Made by a program: the position numbers and the translations under genes. A DNA stretch of 64,000 nt from Thermoproteota archaeon (GTDB taxonomy: Archaea; Thermoproteota; Thermoprotei_A; Sulfolobales; Acidilobaceae): NCBI GenBank assembly GCA_030549835.1, contig JAUQQR010000002.1, forward strand, positions 1-64,000, given 5' to 3'. Below are positions 51,304 through 60,704 of this stretch, piece after piece; the stretch's first letter is position 1; every line of letters begins with the position of its first letter. The notes under the pieces were generated by a model. It did no database searches, had not been told where the DNA came from, and saw only the letters and a list, made by a program, of their open reading frames with translations.

Positions 51304-51433
51304 ACAATTATGTAATCTTGTCATATTAGATTCATGTCCTAGTCTTCCATCCTCTATGTCTTGGATGTTTCTGGGTATTATTTAGTTTTATTGTGGTTAA
51401 TCTTAAGCGTATATAGTATTTTTAGGGTTTGCT

Positions 51434-52390
51434 TTGAGTAGAGCTATTATGCAGTCTTATACTATTGGTGAGGCTTTAGAAGCCTTTATCTCTAATCTTA
51501 TGGCTCAGACTAGGAATCCTAGAACTATTAAATCTTATCATGTTGCTTTGAGGAATTTTACTAATTTTATTGGTTTTGATAGGAGTGTTAGTAGTTTATC
51601 TATTGAGGATTATCTTAGGTGGGTTTCATATCTTAGATCTAATAGTAGTTTAAGTGATTCTACTATACACTACTATACAATCTTTGTTAGGAGGTTTCTT
51701 AGATGGCTTGGTGTCGATGGTGATATACCTGTTCCAGGATCTAAGAAGGGGTTTAGTGGTGCTCTATCCTGGAGTGATGTTGAGAAACTCCTAGCTGCTT
51801 CCAGAGATATTATAGACTTAGTCTCTATAGCTTTAATGGCTGAGTCTGGTCTAAGGGCTTCAGAACTCTTATCACTTAGAGTATCAGATATAGACTTAGT
51901 TAATGGAGTAGTTAGAGTTATAGGTAAGTATGGTAAGCAGAGGCTAGTAGTCTTAGGTCCAATATCTAGGACAGTAATAGCAGAGTATATAACGTTAGCA
52001 GGTAAAACGCCTAGAGATAAACTAATAGAAATATCATACCAAGCACTATATAAGAGGATTAAGAAATTAGCAGAAAGAGCAGGATTAGATACTAGCATAG
52101 TAAGACCACATATACTAAGACATACATTTGCTACAGAAGCATTAAGGAGAGGAATGAGCCTACCAATACTACAAAAAATACTAGGCCATAGTGACCTAAA
52201 AGTTACACAACTATACCTACACCTAACAGCAGAAGATGTAAAAAGGGAATATGAGAAGATATTCGGATTACAATACTACCAAACACCTAACATACAATAC
52301 CAGTATAGGCCGTGGATTACAATACCGGGAGATATAGAAACAGCACACTTTACCACCTCAAGAAAGAATCAAAGACACTTTAAAAAATAA
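51434..52390 (+). CDS. xerA: Tyrosine recombinase XerA
   Basis: The 318-residue enzyme resolves chromosome dimers at dif. Catalytic residues are Arg141 (SGLRASELL), Lys165 or 168, His226 and Arg229 (HILRHTFA), His252 (GHSD) and Tyr261 (TQLYLH). The N-terminal SAM-like core-binding domain covers about 10-95. It is longer than typical archaeal XerA by a 40-residue C-terminal tail rich in Gln and basic residues. Start is TTG 51434 or ATG 51449. No integrase-type DNA-binding arm or provirus is seen, so I regard it as a host gene. Confidence 0.93.
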   Translation: MSRAIMQSYTIGEALEAFISNLMAQTRNPRTIKSYHVALRNFTNFIGFDRSVSSLSIEDYLRWVSYLRSNSSLSDSTIHYYTIFVRRFLRWLGVDGDIPVPGSKKGFSGALSWSDVEKLLAASRDIIDLVSIALMAESGLRASELLSLRVSDIDLVNGVVRVIGKYGKQRLVVLGPISRTVIAEYITLAGKTPRDKLIEISYQALYKRIKKLAERAGLDTSIVRPHILRHTFATEALRRGMSLPILQKILGHSDLKVTQLYLHLTAEDVKREYEKIFGLQYYQTPNIQYQYRPWITIPGDIETAHFTTSRKNQRHFKK

Positions 52391-52421
52391 TCTACTCTAC
52401 TATTCACTTTAAAGAATTTAT

Positions 52422-53624
52422 TTAGGTCAATTCTATGGCTATAGCAGCTGCTCCTCCAAGCCCATGACATATTGATGCTACTCCTCTCTCTCCCCTCCTA
52501 GTCTCTAGCACGTTTATTAGCTCTATCACTATTCTAGCACCACTTGCTCCTAGGGGGTGCCCCACTGCTATTGCTCCACCGTGAACATTTAGTCTATCAT
52601 ACGGTACTTCTAGAAGCTTATTCATCAGATAGTTGTTTACAGCGAATGCTTCATTATTCTCCCAGAAGTCTACTCTATCTATACTCCATCCTATCTTGCT
52701 TAGTAGCTTCTTAACGGCCACTATTGGTGCTACTGGGAATTCTACTGGGTCTACTGCAGCATACTCATACCCTATGATTCTAGCTTTTGGCTGTAGGTTT
52801 AGCTTTTTGACTGCTTCTCCTGATGCTAATAGTAGTGATGCTGCGCCATCACTTAGCTGACTTGATGTTGCTACTGTATGTGGCCCCTCTTTTGTGAATA
52901 CTGGCGTTTGTGCTCTAACATCTTCTATTTTTATATCAAATCTCACACCTTCATCTTTATCTAGTATAATCTTAGATCCTTGTGTGAACGACTCAACATA
53001 CCTCCTCATAACTCCACTATTCCATGCTTGAGCTGCTCTCTTATGGCTTTCATAGCCAATCCAATCTAGTACTTCTCTTGGTGCTTCATACCTCCTAGCT
53101 GTTATATCAGCCTCTTCACCCATAATATAGCCTAGTAGTGGATCTATTAGTCCATCGTATACCATAGAATCGTAGATTTGACCTTTACCCCTATCTAGTA
53201 TGAAATGTCTAACACCCCACCTATACGTGCTAGGTAAGATTAGCGGGGAATTACTCATAGACTCCATACCTCCAGCAATAACAATATCGTAGAAACCACT
53301 AGATATATGTAATGCTCCAACTATTATAGCAGCCATGCCACTAGCACAAACCATATCAACATTCATAGCATCAGTACTTAATGGAATACCTGCTTTAATA
53401 GCAGCCTGCCTAGCAGTATTCATACCAGTTCCAGCTCTAATAACATGACCCATAACTATGAAATCTATAATTGTAGGCTCTAAACCAGTCCTCTCTAGAA
53501 GCTTCTTTATAGTAAAACTTGAGAGATCAACAGCACTATAATCTTTTAAACTCCTACCAAATCTCCCTATAGGAGTTCTAATACCGTCAACTATATATAC
53601 TTCCCTCAATACTAGCACTCCCAT
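52422..53624 (-). CDS. Acetyl-CoA acetyltransferase (thiolase)
   Basis: The 400-residue protein has the nucleophile Cys in VDMVCASGM near 88-96, NEAFAVN near 334-340, GHPLGASGARI near 359-369 and ICHGLGGAAA near 384-393. The last motif has CHGLGG where many thiolases have CxGGG. In archaea such thiolases condense acetyl-CoA for isoprenoid synthesis, usually together with HMG-CoA synthase and a DUF35 protein, neither of which is adjacent here. The frame could start earlier, but ATG or GTG near 53624 keeps the usual REVYIVDGIRTPIG start. Confidence 0.93.
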   Translation of the reverse strand: MGVLVLREVYIVDGIRTPIGRFGRSLKDYSAVDLSSFTIKKLLERTGLEPTIIDFIVMGHVIRAGTGMNTARQAAIKAGIPLSTDAMNVDMVCASGMAAIIVGALHISSGFYDIVIAGGMESMSNSPLILPSTYRWGVRHFILDRGKGQIYDSMVYDGLIDPLLGYIMGEEADITARRYEAPREVLDWIGYESHKRAAQAWNSGVMRRYVESFTQGSKIILDKDEGVRFDIKIEDVRAQTPVFTKEGPHTVATSSQLSDGAASLLLASGEAVKKLNLQPKARIIGYEYAAVDPVEFPVAPIVAVKKLLSKIGWSIDRVDFWENNEAFAVNNYLMNKLLEVPYDRLNVHGGAIAVGHPLGASGARIVIELINVLETRRGERGVASICHGLGGAAAIAIELT

Positions 53625-53713
53625 CTTATAACATTAGCTTTTAATGTTAAAATAGTGTAGTATGAATTAGAATTAGGCAGTAGTCGAATAATGATTTAAA
53701 TAATTAAAATATC

Positions 53714-54496
53714 CTAGATGTACACGTAGGATGGTATACTACTATTAATCTCTAATAAATCCTCTATTTTCTCATGGTCAATCTTCTCGTATCTCTCAAT
53801 ACTACCAATATCGTACCATATATCTTCATGTATATACGCCTTCACCTTCATCCCATTCCTTATCATAGCTGGTATTAAGTCGCCTGCAATATCAAAGCTA
53901 AAACCTAGATTACTATTCTCTAATACCTTCTTTAAACTTGAAATTTTTAATACTAAGACTCCAATATTAGCATTAAGGTTAAGATCAGGCTTCTCAACCA
54001 TAGATAGTATATTCATATCTCTACCTATAGATACGACACCTACAGGAACCTTATAGTTAGAGGAGACAGCTATTGTTACATCAGATTCTGACATGTAATG
54101 TTTCTCTATGAGCTCGCCTAGCTTTATAGGAGCTATTATATCACCATACCATACTAATGCATCACTATAACCATCTAGTAATCCTAGATCTAAAGCTCTC
54201 CTAAGAGCCCCTCCAGTATTAGAGTATGGGTGCTTATCAACAACAAACTTCATCTTAACATTAAACCTAGAACCATCACCAAAATAATTAGTAATCTGCC
54301 TCCACTTATAACCTACGAGTATAATTATATCACTTATACTCCACTTACGCATCCATAAAATTATAAATTCTAGTATTGGCCTCTCACTCCTCCCTACAGG
54401 AATCATAGACTTAGGGATATAGTACGTGAGCGGCCTAAACCTCTTACCCTCACCGCCAGCCAATATTACGCCTATAATACTCAATCTTAAGGACAC
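53714..54496 (-). CDS. NDP-sugar nucleotidyltransferase
   Basis: The 260-residue protein begins with the signature VILAGGEGKRFRPLTYYIPKSMIPVG (shown as LAGGEGKRFRPLT), followed by DIIILVGYKW and NTGGALRRAL, as in glucose- or mannose-1-phosphate nucleotidyltransferases. It lacks the left-handed beta-helix of longer archaeal relatives. It would supply activated sugar for glycans. Substrate and base are not decided by sequence. It lies 46 bases downstream of the helicase on the same strand. Confidence 0.9.
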   Translation of the reverse strand: MSLRLSIIGVILAGGEGKRFRPLTYYIPKSMIPVGRSERPILEFIILWMRKWSISDIIILVGYKWRQITNYFGDGSRFNVKMKFVVDKHPYSNTGGALRRALDLGLLDGYSDALVWYGDIIAPIKLGELIEKHYMSESDVTIAVSSNYKVPVGVVSIGRDMNILSMVEKPDLNLNANIGVLVLKISSLKKVLENSNLGFSFDIAGDLIPAMIRNGMKVKAYIHEDIWYDIGSIERYEKIDHEKIEDLLEINSSIPSYVYI

Positions 54497-54542
54497 CTAA
54501 TAATAAACTATGACTACTTCTATAAATATCTTGCACTTAAAT

Positions 54543-57221
54543 CTAGTCATCTATGAGGATAGCAGTGAAGTACTTGTAATCTTCTAGCTGGCTTACTATA
54601 TTATCTATATTCTTACCCTTAAGTGTTAATACTATGAAACCCTTATCTAGAATCTTCTCTAGTCCATAGTAACTTATTAATGCTTTAAGCTTACTAAATC
54701 TCTCTCTACGAGCTCTAAGCGGCTTCTTAAATATTTCACTATACTTAGAAGCTATATTATCCCATGTCTCTAACATATCATAATATACTGTTAAACCCTT
54801 ATAGCCTAGTATTTTCTCAATCCTAGCTATTATACGTGCTATCTTATCATAACAGTCTCCCCTACACTCTACTCTCTTACCTATAATGTCGTCGATTCTA
54901 TCATCTGAGAATAGCCTCTCACTTTCTTCAAAATACTCTACTAGCCTACTCTTTAATATAGAGTCTTGATTTAAGCCTGTTAAAGCCTCCTCTATTAGTT
55001 CTCTTAACTTCTCAAGCTTCAACTCTCTTAGCGTAAACTCTCTTATATGTTGCTTAAAGAGCTCATACGGGAGTGTAGCTATCTTATCTATATCCCCTAT
55101 AGTCTCTATAATCAGTAATCTACTATTATCTCCTACATTAACCCATGGACCTAAGCATCTGCTACTAGTAGATAGCAGTATCTTAGAGTCATATAGTATA
55201 GTTACTGGGTTATATATAGGATTATTGAAGCACGCCTTATAATGGATATTGCTATGCCCACTACTACTTAATACTATATAGTTAGATTCTCCTACCCTCA
55301 TATAGTACTCGCCTTCAGGAGACTCTGATAGTCTAAGTGTGCCTCTAGATACTATATGATAATCTAGTAATCCAATACTCCTAAGTATCTCTAAAGCTCT
55401 AATAGCAAGCTTCTCTCTCTTAAAAACGCCTAGTGGTAATATAATATATCTATTATTATTATCTAAATTATCTCTAATAGCTACTAAGGTGTTATATACT
55501 CTGAGAGTAAAGCTAGGCTTTAGGGGGTTTACTAGGCTGAGTTTTAAGTCTATATCGCTAGGGTTGTAGAGTATTGTTGCGTAGGCTTTACGTCCATCCC
55601 TCCCAGATCTACCTACTTCCTGGTATAGCTCTTCTATAGAGTCGCTAATAACATAGTGTACAGTCCACCTAATATTAGGGATATCTATACCCATGCCGAA
55701 GGCTTTTGTTGATACTATTATAGCCTCTCTATGTAGCCTTCTAGCCATTATATCTTCAATACTCCTACGCTCTCTATCACCTAGTCTACCATGGTATAAT
55801 AATACTTTTACGTCTACTTTCCTCTCAATATACTCTCCTATAGTCTTAACGTTAGCCCACTTGGCTATATTACCTATAGCGTAGCTTGTAAAAATAACTC
55901 CAACCCAAGGCTCTCCCAGGCTTCTACAATACTCTACCCTAGATTTAACAATATCAGCTAGTATCTCAAGCCTCTTATATCCTTGCGGAGAAGCTATTAT
56001 ATTAAACTCTATATTATCTCTTATAGGACTAGACTTTAATACTATAGGCTTCTCAGGCTTAAACTCTCTAGGTAAGCTGTAGCTATCAATGTCTACGCTA
56101 TTGATTTCAATGATTAGCGGCTCGCTACTGTGGCCGAGGATTCTAGATATATCAGTTAAGCCTCTCTTAGATACTGTAGCTGTAAGAGCGAGTATTGGTG
56201 GTTTAAAGTTATTGGCTCTAATTGATGCTAATACTTTAGCCATATAAGCATATGCAGGTCTAAATGTATAGCCCCATTCTAGAATAGTGTGAACCTCATC
56301 TAGGACTATAAGAGATGGCTGATTATAGCTTATAAACTCTCTAATAGCAGGGTCTAGGAATCTCTCAGGCGATATATAGAGTAGATCGGCAAACCCCCTC
56401 CTAATACTCTCTAAAACCTCATCCCTAGCCTTAATGGGGACTGTAGAGTCTATATAGTAAGCTTTAAGCCCTAACCTCTCAGCTTTAAAGACATGCTCCC
56501 TCATAAGAGCTCTTAGAGGAGAAACAACTAGAGTATAGGAGCCTAGCCCATTTAATGCGGTAATCCTAGAAGCAACCTGAAATATACTAGACTTACCTGA
56601 GCCTGTAGGCATGACTACCATTAGTGTTCCCCCACGATTAAGAATAGCTGGGAGGAGCTTGAAGGCTAAAACCTGACCCTTACTAGGCTTAAAACCCCTA
56701 TATACTAGTGTGAACCCCTCAATTAACTCTCTACTAAGCAGATCCTCACTTAAGTCAGCATAGCTATAGGTAGGAGAGACTTTAAGCCTAAAATACTCAC
56801 TAATGTAGCTAGTTAAAGCTCTAGAAATAATAACACCACCATACCTACAAGTAATATTAGATACTAGATTAGTAAGATCACTCAGGCTACTACCACGTGT
56901 TCTTAAGTAAACCTCAGGATAAACCAGAATAACGCCACCCCTAATAGTCTCAACTTTTAAATCATCATAGCTCAAAACCTCTATGCCCTCATTCGAGACT
57001 ACTTCACTAATAAAAGATCTTAAAGTAAAACCGGGAACAATAATAGTGCGGTAACCACTCTTAGCATAGAATAGTATAAGCGAAGCTAGCACATGAAGAC
57101 TAATAGGAGAGTCGACAATAAATAACTGAGAACCTCCACAATTAATCTTCCTAATAGGTATCTCAAAGCTAGATCTAAATCCTAAAAATCTATCAAAAAA
57201 TCCCGGCAAGCCCGAGAGCAC
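54543..57221 (-). CDS. RecQ-like DEVH helicase with extra N- and C-terminal regions
   Basis: The 892-residue protein has an SF2 helicase core with Walker A MPTGSGKSS (Lys210), SPLRALM, DEVH at 308-311, TATVS and motif VI QEVGRSGRDGR. These motifs are of the RecQ group. The first 175 residues form an unassigned alpha/beta domain. The C-terminal 380 residues are not the usual RQC/HRDC: they contain CRGDCYDKI near 775 and long charged helices. I find no neighbour that clarifies its role; repair or restart at stalled forks is the family's usual job. Confidence 0.85.
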   Translation of the reverse strand: MLSGLPGFFDRFLGFRSSFEIPIRKINCGGSQLFIVDSPISLHVLASLILFYAKSGYRTIIVPGFTLRSFISEVVSNEGIEVLSYDDLKVETIRGGVILVYPEVYLRTRGSSLSDLTNLVSNITCRYGGVIISRALTSYISEYFRLKVSPTYSYADLSEDLLSRELIEGFTLVYRGFKPSKGQVLAFKLLPAILNRGGTLMVVMPTGSGKSSIFQVASRITALNGLGSYTLVVSPLRALMREHVFKAERLGLKAYYIDSTVPIKARDEVLESIRRGFADLLYISPERFLDPAIREFISYNQPSLIVLDEVHTILEWGYTFRPAYAYMAKVLASIRANNFKPPILALTATVSKRGLTDISRILGHSSEPLIIEINSVDIDSYSLPREFKPEKPIVLKSSPIRDNIEFNIIASPQGYKRLEILADIVKSRVEYCRSLGEPWVGVIFTSYAIGNIAKWANVKTIGEYIERKVDVKVLLYHGRLGDRERRSIEDIMARRLHREAIIVSTKAFGMGIDIPNIRWTVHYVISDSIEELYQEVGRSGRDGRKAYATILYNPSDIDLKLSLVNPLKPSFTLRVYNTLVAIRDNLDNNNRYIILPLGVFKREKLAIRALEILRSIGLLDYHIVSRGTLRLSESPEGEYYMRVGESNYIVLSSSGHSNIHYKACFNNPIYNPVTILYDSKILLSTSSRCLGPWVNVGDNSRLLIIETIGDIDKIATLPYELFKQHIREFTLRELKLEKLRELIEEALTGLNQDSILKSRLVEYFEESERLFSDDRIDDIIGKRVECRGDCYDKIARIIARIEKILGYKGLTVYYDMLETWDNIASKYSEIFKKPLRARRERFSKLKALISYYGLEKILDKGFIVLTLKGKNIDNIVSQLEDYKYFTAILIDD

Positions 57222-57471
57222 CCAATTATAATCTAGAAGGGGGAGGGGGGAGACTAAACGCTCAGCTTACAAGCTATCAAAAAATTAAGTATATCCATCC
57301 CTAGTAGTATATAAAATCCTAGGATGGGAAACGGAATCAAGAAATATCCTAGATTTTCAAGCTATAGTTACTTAGAGCTTAAACTGGTAAGAGTACAGCT
57401 TAGCACACTTTCTAAGGTGAATAGATAGTTGAGAGGATAGTTTCTAGAGGATGGAAGGAATATTAAGATAT

Positions 57472-57479
57472 TTTATAAA
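57472..57479 (+). promoter_or_regulatory. TATA box of the AMMECR1 gene
   Basis: The box tttataaa lies about 30 bases before TTG 57505, with a gggagg ribosome site at 57491-57496 between. The rest of the 283-base gap before it shows no gene. Confidence 0.5.
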
Positions 57480-57504
57480 GTGAATTATAGGGGAGGATGG
57501 TATT

Positions 57505-58212
57505 TTGCCTAGGCCTGATAAGGTGCTTGATATTTCAGTAGTTAATTTAGATTTAGCTAGGACTCTTATCGGGTTAGCTAGGAGTGCTATTAAGCATTTC
57601 CTTAGTGGTAGTATGAGGATGTTTGATATTCCGAAGGATGTTAGGGAGAGGTTTCCTGAAGTTGATTATTATGCTTCAGTATTTGTTACATTAGAGAAGA
57701 TCAGTATTAGAGAGGGTGTGAGAGGTAGAGAGCTTAGGGGTTGTATTGGCTTTGTTGAGCCAATATATCCTCTAGGTGTTGCTACTATTGAGTCTGCTAT
57801 ATCATCAGCATTTAATGATCCTAGATTCCCACCTCTTAGATCTAGAGAGCTTAGCGAGATAGTGATAACATTAACTATACTTAATGGTATGATTGATGTT
57901 AAGAGCCTAGATGAGATTATTATTGGGAGAGATGGGTTATATATTGAGAGAGTCTACTATAGGAGACTATTTACTGGAATACTACTACCAGAGGTTCCAG
58001 TCGAGTACTGCTGGGATATTGAAACTTTCGCTAATATGACATGTAGAAAAGCTGGACTAGAAGATAACTGCTGGAAAGAGCCTAGAACAAAACTATACAG
58101 GATACCTGGAAGGACATTTAAAGAAGTTGAGCCTGAGGGTGAAGTTATAGAAGTAGACTTAACTAAAGAATATAAAGAACACTGTAAAACATATAACGCT
58201 AGCCAGGAATAG
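57505..58212 (+). CDS. AMMECR1 domain protein
   Basis: The 235-residue protein has the family core ELRGCIGFVEPIYPLG near 76-91 and SAFNDPRFPPL near 99-109. The archaeal crystal structures of this family show a RAGNYA-type fold of unknown function. TTG start is supported by the promoter and ribosome site. The last 40 residues are acidic. It converges on the alaX pseudogene. Confidence 0.92.
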   Translation: MPRPDKVLDISVVNLDLARTLIGLARSAIKHFLSGSMRMFDIPKDVRERFPEVDYYASVFVTLEKISIREGVRGRELRGCIGFVEPIYPLGVATIESAISSAFNDPRFPPLRSRELSEIVITLTILNGMIDVKSLDEIIIGRDGLYIERVYYRRLFTGILLPEVPVEYCWDIETFANMTCRKAGLEDNCWKEPRTKLYRIPGRTFKEVEPEGEVIEVDLTKEYKEHCKTYNASQE

Positions 58213-58340
58213 AAGATAATGGTGATGAGAGTAGTCTGCTATGAGCATAAGCTATGATTAAGTCTCCGATCACTGAATAAACACTAACACTACCTTTAAG
58301 TTCTTCGAGTGTATAGTATATTCTCTTCTTCCTCTTACCT

Positions 58341-59025
58341 CTATTCTCTACGTCTTAACAATATTATCCTCCCAATTTCACACATATTCTTAACGTGGGG
58401 TCCTCCATCAGCTTTTATATCTATACCTGGTATCTCTACTATTCTAAGCTTATCTATATCTGGTGGTATTTTATCTGCTAGTTTTACTATACCTGGTATC
58501 TCTAATGCCTTACTCTTATCTAACCAGTATACCTTTACATCTATACACTTAGCTATAATCTCATTACACTCTACTACTGCTTCCTCGAAAGCCTTCCTTC
58601 TTCAACTACAATATCGAAGTCGTCTCTAGAATAATCTGGTGTTATATGGCCTCCAGTAACTAGAGCATTATAATTCTTATATAGGATAGATGCTATAATA
58701 TGTGCTGCTGTAGGAAGCCCCATCATATTATATCTACGAGTCCAATCAATAAAGCCTATAACCTCATCTCCAACCTTAAAGTATGCTAGAGAATCAACTA
58801 TATGGCCAACATATTCACCTATAATCTCAGCTCTTAAAACATTAACTCTAATACCCCTAACCTCAAAGTAGCCAGTATCAGCATCTAAGCCACCATAAGG
58901 AGTAGGATGAAAAGCTGTAGATTCTAAAATAATAGCATCTCTTACAACATCAATAACAGTAGACTTAAAAGACTTTAAATAGCTATCCTCCCGAAATAAA
59001 AGCCTAGTCTTTAACCCTAAACCTA
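58341..59025 (-). pseudogene. alaX: Frameshifted alanyl-tRNA editing protein AlaX
   Basis: Two minus-strand frames join into one protein. The first (from about 59025) reads RLLFREDSYLKSFKSTVIDV, has the zinc motif start PTAAHIIASIL and TGGHITPDYSR, and stops after KQ. The second, from about 58600 to TAG 58341-58343, reads AFEEAVVEC and ends with IKADGGPHVKNMCEIG, the standard AlaX zinc-binding end. The break lies within 58588-58603 (a G-A-rich run), and no usual start codon exists upstream in the first frame. It is either a pseudogene, a programmed frameshift, or a sequencing error. The plus-strand frame at 58309-58629 is its shadow. Confidence 0.75.
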
Positions 59026-59102
59026 CGAAATCTTACATGCTATCATTAAAGCTATGCCTTAAAACTTTATCCACCTAATATTCTATTAAAAAGCTTATGA
59101 TG

Positions 59103-59197
59103 TGGAGCCGCCGGCGGGATTTGAACCCGCGACCACCGGCTTACAAGGCCGGCGCTTTTGGCCCGCGCAGGCGGTCTACCAGCTGAGCTACGGCGGC
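59103..59197 (-). tRNA. tRNA-Thr(TGT) with 19-nt intron in the D-arm
   Basis: On the minus strand the acceptor GCCGCCG pairs with CGGCGGC, T73 follows and CCA is encoded (59103-59105). The anticodon stem CCGGC/GCCGG holds loop CTTGTAA with anticodon TGT. The D-arm reads GCTCAGCTGGTAGA and then 19 extra bases (about 59174-59156, CCGCCTGCGCGGGCCAAAA) before the closing GC. Removing them gives a perfect GCTC/GAGC D-stem. The extra segment forms its own hairpin (CCGC/GCGG). This is a non-canonical intron at about position 23/24; no anticodon-loop intron is present. Confidence 0.93.
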
Positions 59198-59245
59198 TTC
59201 CATCTATTATATTGATAGTGTTGGGATTAAAAGCTTTATTGATTG

Positions 59246-60019
59246 TTAGCTTTTAAACTCTATGTTCTCTAATTTGATTTCTATTGTTTTTATTTCACCT
59301 CTTAGTACTATGTTTATTGTTAGTTCTCCGGCTGTCACGATTCCTCTTATATTAGCTATTTTGGCGTGTACTTCTACACTATACCATTTGAGTGTTTGGG
59401 TTAATATATTGTAGAGCGGCTGTATTAGTATCTCTACTCCTCTATATGTTTCTCCTCCTAGATTTATGGTTGTGAATAAGTACTGTATATTTTGTGGCCT
59501 ATACTGGGCTCTAGGGTTGTATAGTGATTCCCAGTCTATTAGTGTAGCATTACCTATATAGTGTAGAGCGTAGAGTGGGGCTATCCCTGGGAAGGGCTCT
59601 ACACCTATTACGTTACCTCCCTGGTCTTGTATGAATCTAATATTTGTAGCAAATGCTTCCCCATATTCTCTAGGATTTAGTAGTGTCGTATTATATTGAG
59701 GTTTTAATATTCTAATTAGGACTAGGTTCTTCGTATAGTTGAATGTATACTCAACTATGGAGCCGTTAGAATACGTTAATCTTATAAACCCAGATCTTAC
59801 GGTGGGATTATTACTTACTTCAACTACGTAGATCTCACCATTAAACGTCATAGTATACGATATTTTAGTCACCTTATCTAGAATATCCCCTATACTAGGC
59901 TTCTCTGCTAATCCTCTTAATGGACTTATATATGAGTGGTAAATCCAGAGCCCACTTATGGCTGATAATAGTGTTAATATAAACATAGATACTACTATTA
60001 TCCTAATTATAGATACCAT
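59246..60019 (-). CDS. Membrane-anchored extracellular protein
   Basis: The 257-residue protein has one N-terminal hydrophobic helix (about 4-28) followed by a strand-rich outward domain with many NxS/T sites (for example NGS, NYT, NTT, NAT), as expected of surface proteins in archaea. No family is recognised. It starts at 60019, and the zinc-ribbon gene on the other strand begins about 70 bases away, so the two share a promoter region. Confidence 0.75.
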   Translation of the reverse strand: MVSIIRIIVVSMFILTLLSAISGLWIYHSYISPLRGLAEKPSIGDILDKVTKISYTMTFNGEIYVVEVSNNPTVRSGFIRLTYSNGSIVEYTFNYTKNLVLIRILKPQYNTTLLNPREYGEAFATNIRFIQDQGGNVIGVEPFPGIAPLYALHYIGNATLIDWESLYNPRAQYRPQNIQYLFTTINLGGETYRGVEILIQPLYNILTQTLKWYSVEVHAKIANIRGIVTAGELTINIVLRGEIKTIEIKLENIEFKS

Positions 60020-60059
60020 GACTATAGACCCTCCAAGACTTAGACATGTAATTGAGACT

Positions 60060-60067
60060 CTTATAAG
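60060..60067 (+). promoter_or_regulatory. TATA box deciding the start of the zinc-ribbon gene
   Basis: The sequence cttataagctt lies about 28 bases before ATG 60090, the spacing of a leaderless transcript. Longer open frame upstream would overlap the divergent gene and this box. Confidence 0.5.
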
Positions 60068-60089
60068 CTTAAATACTCTAGCCTCTAAT

Positions 60090-60368
60090 ATGACCTTGAT
60101 GGTGAAGTTATTGACTATAGGGTTAGCTAAAGGTATAAATGCGATGGGTCACCTAGGATGGGTTAGTGTTAGATGTAGGATATGCGCTACATGGCTAGAT
60201 ACTACGGGAGGTGTAGGTAAGACTAAGAAGACACTAACATACATGTGCCCTAGGTGTGCACAGCTATATCAAGCATACTTCTGTCATGCATGTGCTAGGA
60301 AGGTTAAATACACATGTCCATACTGTAAAGGACCCCTAACACTACTAACACCAATAGTTGAGACATAG
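60090..60368 (+). CDS. Zinc-ribbon protein
   Basis: Starting at ATG 60090 gives 92 residues with four cysteine pairs: CRIC, CPRC, CHAC and CPYC, enough for two zinc ribbons. The helical first 25 residues precede them. The family and function are not recognised; such proteins often bind nucleic acid or serve as adaptors. The gene is followed at 9 bases by a small unknown gene and then dph6, which looks like one operon. Confidence 0.75.
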   Translation: MTLMVKLLTIGLAKGINAMGHLGWVSVRCRICATWLDTTGGVGKTKKTLTYMCPRCAQLYQAYFCHACARKVKYTCPYCKGPLTLLTPIVET

Positions 60369-60377
60369 GATTAAGCA

Positions 60378-60704
60378 ATGAGCGTAGTAGTTGAAGAAGA
60401 GTACTTCGATAAATTTTATAGGGTTCTACGCATAGACTCTGGATCTACAAGAACCTATAGTATAGATGTTTATATGAGGTTAAATAATAGGCTGGATTGT
60501 AACTCTAGTATTTCTCTAGATAACGTAACAATATGTTACCATAAATTATCACAATGTGAAGCTGTAATAGTTGAGACTCCAGGTAGACTTGAATTAGTGA
60601 ATTTAAGGCTAATAACTACAACTACAAGCGACCCCGCTGAAGACTCCCTACTGAGAGCTAGGGAGTTATGCCTAGATGAGGCTAGGAGGATACTAGGTAT
60701 ATGA
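60378..60704 (+). CDS. Small hypothetical protein in dph6 operon
   Basis: The 108-residue protein is acidic and strand-rich with three cysteines (DNVTICYHKLSQCEA). No family is recognised. It starts 9 bases after the zinc-ribbon gene and its stop overlaps dph6 by 4 bases, so it is probably translated with both. Confidence 0.68.
   Translation: MSVVVEEEYFDKFYRVLRIDSGSTRTYSIDVYMRLNNRLDCNSSISLDNVTICYHKLSQCEAVIVETPGRLELVNLRLITTTTSDPAEDSLLRARELCLDEARRILGI

Noticed and set aside
51434-52390. Tyrosine recombinase near a tRNA-like structure, hinting at an integrated provirus
   Set aside because: The protein has XerA features and no phage or plasmid genes surround it; no second attachment half was found.
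58309-58629. Plus-strand open frame of 106 codons
   Set aside because: It is antisense to the clear alaX coding sequence and its composition is that of a shadow frame.
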